From contig NW_023501109.1 of assembly GCF_014066305.1 (NCBI RefSeq), positions 180,535-244,534 on the forward strand: DNA of 64,000 nt, written 5' to 3'. Position numbers and translations under genes: made by a program. The notes beneath the pieces are model-generated. The model saw only the letters and a list, made by a program, of their open reading frames with translations. It was not told where the DNA came from and did no database searches. The DNA comes from Letharia columbiana (Eukaryota; Ascomycota; Lecanoromycetes; Lecanorales; Parmeliaceae). Positions 58,216 through 64,000 of this stretch are shown here, in pieces. The first letter of the stretch is position 1, and each line of letters begins with the position of its first letter.

Positions 58216-61200
58216 TATTATATATTTTTAATAATAGAAGATTAAGACTAATTCGATTTCTATCTAATTAAATATTCTTATATATTCGCGTAAAGTTAAA
58301 CGATTAATTCTTAAGCTTTATAATCAACTTAGACTAATTATTCGCTATTAAGAAATTCTACGATATATTAAGAAAAGTAGCGATTTAAATAATAAAGTAA
58401 TTAAGTATATTAATTATTCTAATAACTATTATATTTAATATAATAATCTAAAATAAATATAAGAAGTTAAGAAATAGAGGATAAATAGTAATAGAAAGCT
58501 AAAGTCGATGGTCATCGGTTATATAATTTAAGGAGGCAATATATCTTTCTATAGGCTTAAAGCCTTAATAATAAACTATTTTAAGCCCCTACGTGTATCT
58601 CTATATATTAAAGATATTTAAACTATATAAGAACGAAGTTCGCTAAGGAGATAGATTAGCCTCTTTAACGATTTATAATAATAAAAAAGTTATAGGCTAA
58701 TAGCGGTAATATATCGATTATCTTATAAATATCGCTATTTATAACGCTTTTCCTATATAATAGAAATAGCTATATAAAGATCGAGCCACCGTTAGTTAGT
58801 TCTATACCTTATATTAATAGACTAGCTCTATAGGAAATCGTTAGTTACTCGCTTAATCCTATCGATACTAACGAGAGTACTATAAAAGGTAATATTGAGG
58901 TACTTAAAAACATCCATTTTGAATAAATTAGACTCGAATGAGATAATCCTCGTTGGGGTATTAATTTACGTCTTATATACGATAATTAGCTTATATTCTC
59001 TCGTCTATAGAGTATTAAACGACGTCGTACGAAGTAAGAGACTTCTAGTTACAGTCGAATAACTTGGTTAATATCTATATCAGCCTTATTTCACACCAAA
59101 ATAATCTATCTTACGATTATTTATAAGGCGTATTAAGCGAGTACTTTATTATCTAATCTAGAAAAAATTAATAATATTAACTTTAGCTTAAAATTAATAG
59201 CGAGTAATAAACGTGGCCGAAAATTAAAGGATATATATATATTTAATAATCCCTCGTATCTACGGTATACGTAAGATTTCTAAGACCGTAAGAATATAAG
59301 ATCGTTTAAAAAGAATAACTTTTAAGTACTTAATAAGTTTTTTATATACTCGTTTTAGGCCCGTATAATTATAGTACTTTAAGTATATATCTCGCCTTAT
59401 AATAATAAATAGAATTATATTATAATAAAGAAATAGCTCGCTACTTATATAATCGAGAAGATAAATAAGATCGTAATTTCTATACGAAACGATTTATTTA
59501 TTAAAATACTCGAGAATAAAGAGAATATTACTCGTTAAAATCATATAAAGTTCTTATAAAATATAGAGCTTTATCTTATTTTAAAGTATAGAATTAAGTA
59601 GAGTGATATCGACTTGATTTCTCATGCTTTAAATCGAATATACCTATATTTCCACGGATCTAGTTTCTATAATTACGCGAAATTAATGCTCTAGTAAAAA
59701 TATTATATTAATTCTAATAGCGAAGATAGTGCTGTCGATAGTAAGCTAGCCTCGAGCTATTCTTTTTAACTCTCTTATTAATACCACTGGTCGGCTAGAT
59801 AAATAGAAAGAGACTGATTTATTCGGCGAGTACCTTAATGGCGAAATGAAAATCATGTTTTAGGAGCGATGTAATTCTACATTCAACTTTAATTACCTCT
59901 TTAGGTACATTTCTCTTAATACTCGATTTTTTAAGGATATTAAGGAGGCCTTTTCCACTTATTACTTAATATCTATTAAAACGATTATCACTCGATTAAG
60001 TATTTCGTAAAAGACTTATATAAATACGCTAGTGCGTTATAAGAGAGCTCTATATAGCGAGATCCCAATCGATCACATATTAAACTAGCTCTATATCTAC
60101 TTTTTAATAGGGCGAATAAGATAAATAAGGCCGTTAATAAGTATAATAAATAGTTACCCGGTGATCCTCTTAAGGACAAAACCTCGCCGAAGGAAAGAAG
60201 GTAGCTAAATTAAGAATTAGACGATATAACTATAAATGAGATCGACGATGCGCGGGATTTCTATAAGGATATAGTAGACGAATAGCGAATAAATACTTTT
60301 CGAGGCCTCTTTGAAGGTTTAAAGACTCACTATAAGTACTCGAATTTGACTTCAAAGACCTCGTTTTTTAATATCTATTAATCGATTACTCAGGGCATTA
60401 ATACTTAATAATAATCTTAAATTAAATACTTTAAGCGTATATGGCTAATCGTCCTATACTATAGCTACGTCCGAAGCTATATAGCGCTATTAGCGAACCT
60501 CGCTATCGTCGTTAATAGGCCTATCAAATTTGGCTATATGATATTATTATAGAGAAAACCACTACGCACCTTACATTAAGCCATTTAATATCGAAATAAG
60601 GTTTCTGCGCTTGCGGGTCGAGAGGCCTCGACTAATTAGAGGGCTTTATTTGATTCTTTGTCGACTTTAGATTCGACCCTTTTTTAGTCTTATAACTGCA
60701 CTAATTGAGCCACATTATTACTATTTAGTTATTTCTTTATTAATTCTCTTTATTTTTAAAACCTCTAATATCTATAGATATATACTATCGACGATATATT
60801 AGCGAGACGCTTAGAGTATAATATCGCCGTCGCTATCGCCGTCGAAGAAAGACACTCCTAGAGATATATCAAAAAAATTACATTGGACTATATTATTTCT
60901 TCAACTAGCCGTCTACCTAACTTCTGAAGTTATTTATATATATTACCCCTACCTACCCTTACACTAACTCTCTATTCATTCGCCGTTGTTGATATATCGG
61001 CTAATAGAGATCTACTATCTACTTACTTCTATTTCTTTATATTAAATACGATTCTAGCATTAAAACCCTTTCGCTTATAAAGCGTTATCATAATCTTCGT
61101 AATTAAGTCGATCTCCTTAATTCTATTCTCTTATACTTTTATTTTTATAGCCTTTTATCTATTTACCTTCGCTATAATTTTCGCGTCTCTTATCTTCGCC

Positions 61201-61479
61201 TCTTTCATCTCGTTTATTATACGAATCTTTACTTATTTAATTACTTCTTTAGCTATTAAGGCTTCTACCTTTCTCTTATCGATCTTAATCTATTTCTTCT
61301 TCTTCGCTTACTTAATATTTAGCCTCTTATTAACTATAGTCGCTCTCTTAAATTAACGTCTAATAAGAGAATAAAGCTTAAATTTATACTTATTTATCTA
61401 GTATAAATCTTATTTCGTTATTAACGCTAAGAAGTCGTTAATAATAATAATAGCATCGGCTTATCTAGCCCATTTCTAT

Positions 61480-63255
61480 ACGGTATTCGCGTCTAGAAAA
61501 ACATTTAACTCGGCAATATCAGCAATATCAGTCCCCCTATATTTTTGTTTATATTTCTCTTAGCCCCACTTAAGTAATCTCTTACGTATATCAGTTATCC
61601 TCGCGTTCGACGTATAGTTTTTTACGCTTATCGAGTCTTTAAATTATATATTTAAGGTCCTCGTAAATGTAATTTTCTCACAGTAATTATAGTATCCGGT
61701 AGGATAGACCGCTATAGTCGATTTAGTCTCATCGAAATACTTTAGAAAGAATTCTCGAATATAATTACTCTAAGATCGATTAAGAATAGTATACTATTCT
61801 TTTAGCATATCCACTCGCTTTCTAGCTTATATCCTTTCTGCCTCTATTACGAAAGTAGCTAAATCCTCGAATAGTAAATTAATTAGATTATTCTCGATAA
61901 ACTACACGAAGTTGCTATATAGATTTAATGCTCGGGCTGTATAACCAGCTCGCTATTACACACTTAAGAGAGAATAGATATCTTTAAGGTAATAATCACT
62001 GTATAATAAGGCGTATATCGGGGTTATTAATATCTATACCGAAAGCGTCTATAGTAATAAGAAGCCTGACTATCGAATTTGATCTCTCAAATTCGATAGC
62101 TATGATTTTTAACTTCTCTTTATCCATTTCACTATTATAAGTATAAAAGAGTCTTTTCGCCTCCCTTTTTATTTAATCTACATTAAGATACTACCAAGTT
62201 AACTAGTTAATAATATTATAACCGAGTATAATATAGTTAACGTATAAAATTATCTTAGCAGATACGTAACTCGATGACTATATTAAAAAACGAAAGTCTT
62301 TAAACGAGCTCGATTTATATTATAGAGGCTTAATATTAAGTATAATATTCTCGCGATTAATAAAAATCTTTATAACCTCGATAAGCGTATTATCCGCGAA
62401 ATTAGCACGCGGTCGATAGATATTTAATATCTAATAATCTAACGTAGCCGAGATTTTAAACTATAATACGTTAAGAGTTAATATTCTTATTTTATAAAGT
62501 TTACTATAGTTAAAACGAAAGCTATCGTCTTATTATTATATTATATATATCTCGTCAATAGCAATAAGACTGAGTTGCGAGATAAACCTCATATTCTTTA
62601 TAATAATCATGCGGAAGTTCTTATTACCCATAAAGATCTCGAAATTAATAAGAACATATATATAGATATCGCTGGCGATATCACACAGGTTTTTATTCTT
62701 ATTAATCTAAGTATTTAGGATAAAGGCGCTAGTATTAAATAATATGTTAATCTTTAATTACTAATTTAACTTTAATATATTAAGTAGGTATACGAGAATC
62801 GCTGTGCTACCCGGTTTTAATAGGGGTAAAGAGTAAAAAATAAGACTCTTTTTAAAGCCCATTTTCGCTATTAGAATAGCGTCTTTACCGTTAAATAAAT
62901 AGCGAATCGTATATATCTATTCCTTTTTAAGCCTATTTTTAGCCTTATTAAGATTTATTTATTATTACTAACTTTATAAGGCGATTAAAGTATAATACTA
63001 CTCGCCCTCTATATTAACTATATGCTTTAAGGCGTAAGCTATAATATAACTAATCTCTACTATTATATTAGAGATAAAATAATAAATATTAAGATTTAAA
63101 GTAGTATAAGAGAGGATATTAATATTACTAACGATATATAAGTCGTTATTAGAACTATTATAATCACTTAGCTCTTCCGCGCTTATATAATATTTAAAAT
63201 TTTACTTATCCGTAAGCGAAGAAGGGCCTATATCGTTATTCATGATTTGAGATTA
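61480..63255 (-). pseudogene. RIP-inactivated RecQ/DEAD-type helicase
   Basis: On the minus strand from ATG 63252 one frame runs about 420 codons, broken only by TAA/TAG and with many C-to-T-looking changes: AKMGFKKSLIFYSLPLLKPG (motif I region, 62870-62810), LSLIAIDEIYII (motif II, DEAH-like, 62575-62540), FRFNYSKLYKIR, FKISATLDY (motif III SAT), YNSEMDKEKLKII, ITIDAFGIDINNPDIRLII (motif V, 62060-62010). In a neighbouring frame further on, REFFLKYFDETKSTIAVYPT and YYNYCEK (61.71-61.67 kb) resemble the RecQ zinc region, with cysteines lost or displaced. Fungal telomere-linked helicases and several transposon helicases share this layout; which one this is cannot be told from the window. Confidence 0.72.
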
Positions 63256-64000
63256 TATGTGAACGTCAAAATATTCTCCTCTCTACTTTCATGCCCGGGT
63301 ATTAAATATATGACTTTTTTTCTTTTCTCTAGAACTGGTCCGCCAAATATTTTAAAACTTCGTATTCGTTAGAAGAAAGGATATATTTATAAGCTATAAA
63401 GAGGTTAGTATATATAATTTAAAAATACCTCGCTATCGTCGTCGAAGAGAAAATCGCGTATCTAAGCGCCCCTTACAGTTTTCTCATTCGCTTTAGTCCG
63501 TTTTAAACGCGTTAAGCGCGTTAAAACCATTTAAGATATATATTTTATACTCTCTTCAACTTCTAAGTAATATACCTTCGAGTTAATAGATATATATATA
63601 GAGGGGATAACTTTAATACTCGATTTTCATTAAATAATAATACGATTAAACTTATAATTCGATTATTACACCCGACTCGTTATATAATCTTTTAATAATA
63701 CTAAATACGATACGTTATTATCTAGAATTTAATTATCGAGAGATAATTAGCTAGAGGTAGATACTATAATCGTTAGCGGAGAATATATATTCGAATAAGC
63801 TTATACGATAATAACGAGCTATTCGATTATAATAAAAAGTTTATATACTTATTTAGAGATCTCGAAAGGTCTATTAACCTCTTAATTAATATTAAAAGAT
63901 TATATAGTAATAGCTAGAAAAATGGAGGAAGTCGCGATTTCCCGATAACGGGGTGATTATTACGATAGGCCTATATAAATTAACGGTCTATATAGCGATT

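Larger units (their letters stand above)
56850..64000. mobile_element. AT-rich, RIP-mutated repeat block
   Basis: From about 56,850 the composition changes abruptly: TA dinucleotides dominate, CA and TG are scarce, and all six frames are full of TAA/TAG. Both strands show it. This is the signature of repeat-induced point mutation (C to T in CpA), which hits duplicated elements in Pezizomycotina. Dead coding frames can still be followed: a RecQ-type helicase on the minus strand (61.5-63.3 kb) and another on the plus strand (57.6-58.2 kb). The patch around 60.6-60.7 kb is less mutated. The block continues past the window, so its ends and terminal repeats cannot be seen. Confidence 0.85.

Noticed and set aside
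59988..60179. 63-codon minus-strand frame in the AT-rich block
   Set aside because: Lies in RIP-mutated DNA where occasional short frames survive by chance; no domain.
56850..64000. CRISPR array or tandem satellite
   Set aside because: The stretch looks repetitive by eye only because of its TA-rich composition; no regularly spaced repeat unit was found, and the genome is eukaryotic.

Overview
The window is nuclear DNA of a filamentous ascomycete (Pezizomycotina; gene content would fit Leotiomycetes, but that is a guess). The support is short introns (mostly 45-110 bp) with GTATGT/GTAAGT-like donors, CTAAC/CTGAC branch sites and CAG/TAG acceptors; fungal-only families (PTH11-like rhodopsin domain, DUF7730-like, CorA-like, PNP-NB-ARC-TPR NLR); and a 7 kb AT-rich tail with the stop-codon signature of repeat-induced point mutation (RIP).

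Housekeeping part (0-26 kb): Snx41/Atg20 sorting nexin, a GPI-anchored GH76 mannosidase (Dfg5/Dcw1), a Ubp12-like deubiquitinase, two small poorly resolved membrane-protein genes, a nine-exon THADA/Trm732 homologue, Tim23, a small spliced gene, a fungal-specific protein, NC2-alpha/Bur6, and the FHIP subunit of the dynein-Hook adaptor complex. Reading frames here are well preserved and most introns close exactly in phase.

Accessory, eroded part (26-41 kb): hypothetical genes, an open frame that jumps between frames, a DUF7730-like gene, a small SANT-like nuclear protein, a CorA-like membrane protein whose N-terminal half cannot be joined, a PNP-NB-ARC-TPR NLR whose TPR region is frameshifted, and a small secreted protein.

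Metabolic island (41.3-53.3 kb): a carboxyl-methyltransferase-like protein, a PTH11-like receptor, a UbiA-type membrane prenyltransferase or terpene cyclase, a cis-aconitate-decarboxylase-like MmgE/PrpD protein, a second MmgE/PrpD protein of 2-methylcitrate-dehydratase type, a citrate-synthase-family enzyme, and a secreted PEBP-like protein. The citrate synthase ends in SKL and the second PrpD protein in AKL, both peroxisomal targeting signals. The set resembles alkylcitrate/maleidride or itaconate-type chemistry, but no PKS or FAS is present in the window. A gene-poor 3.5 kb stretch separates this island from the RIP-mutated block (56.85 kb to the end), which holds a recognisable dead RecQ-type helicase on the minus strand and a second, unidentified dead reading frame on the plus strand.
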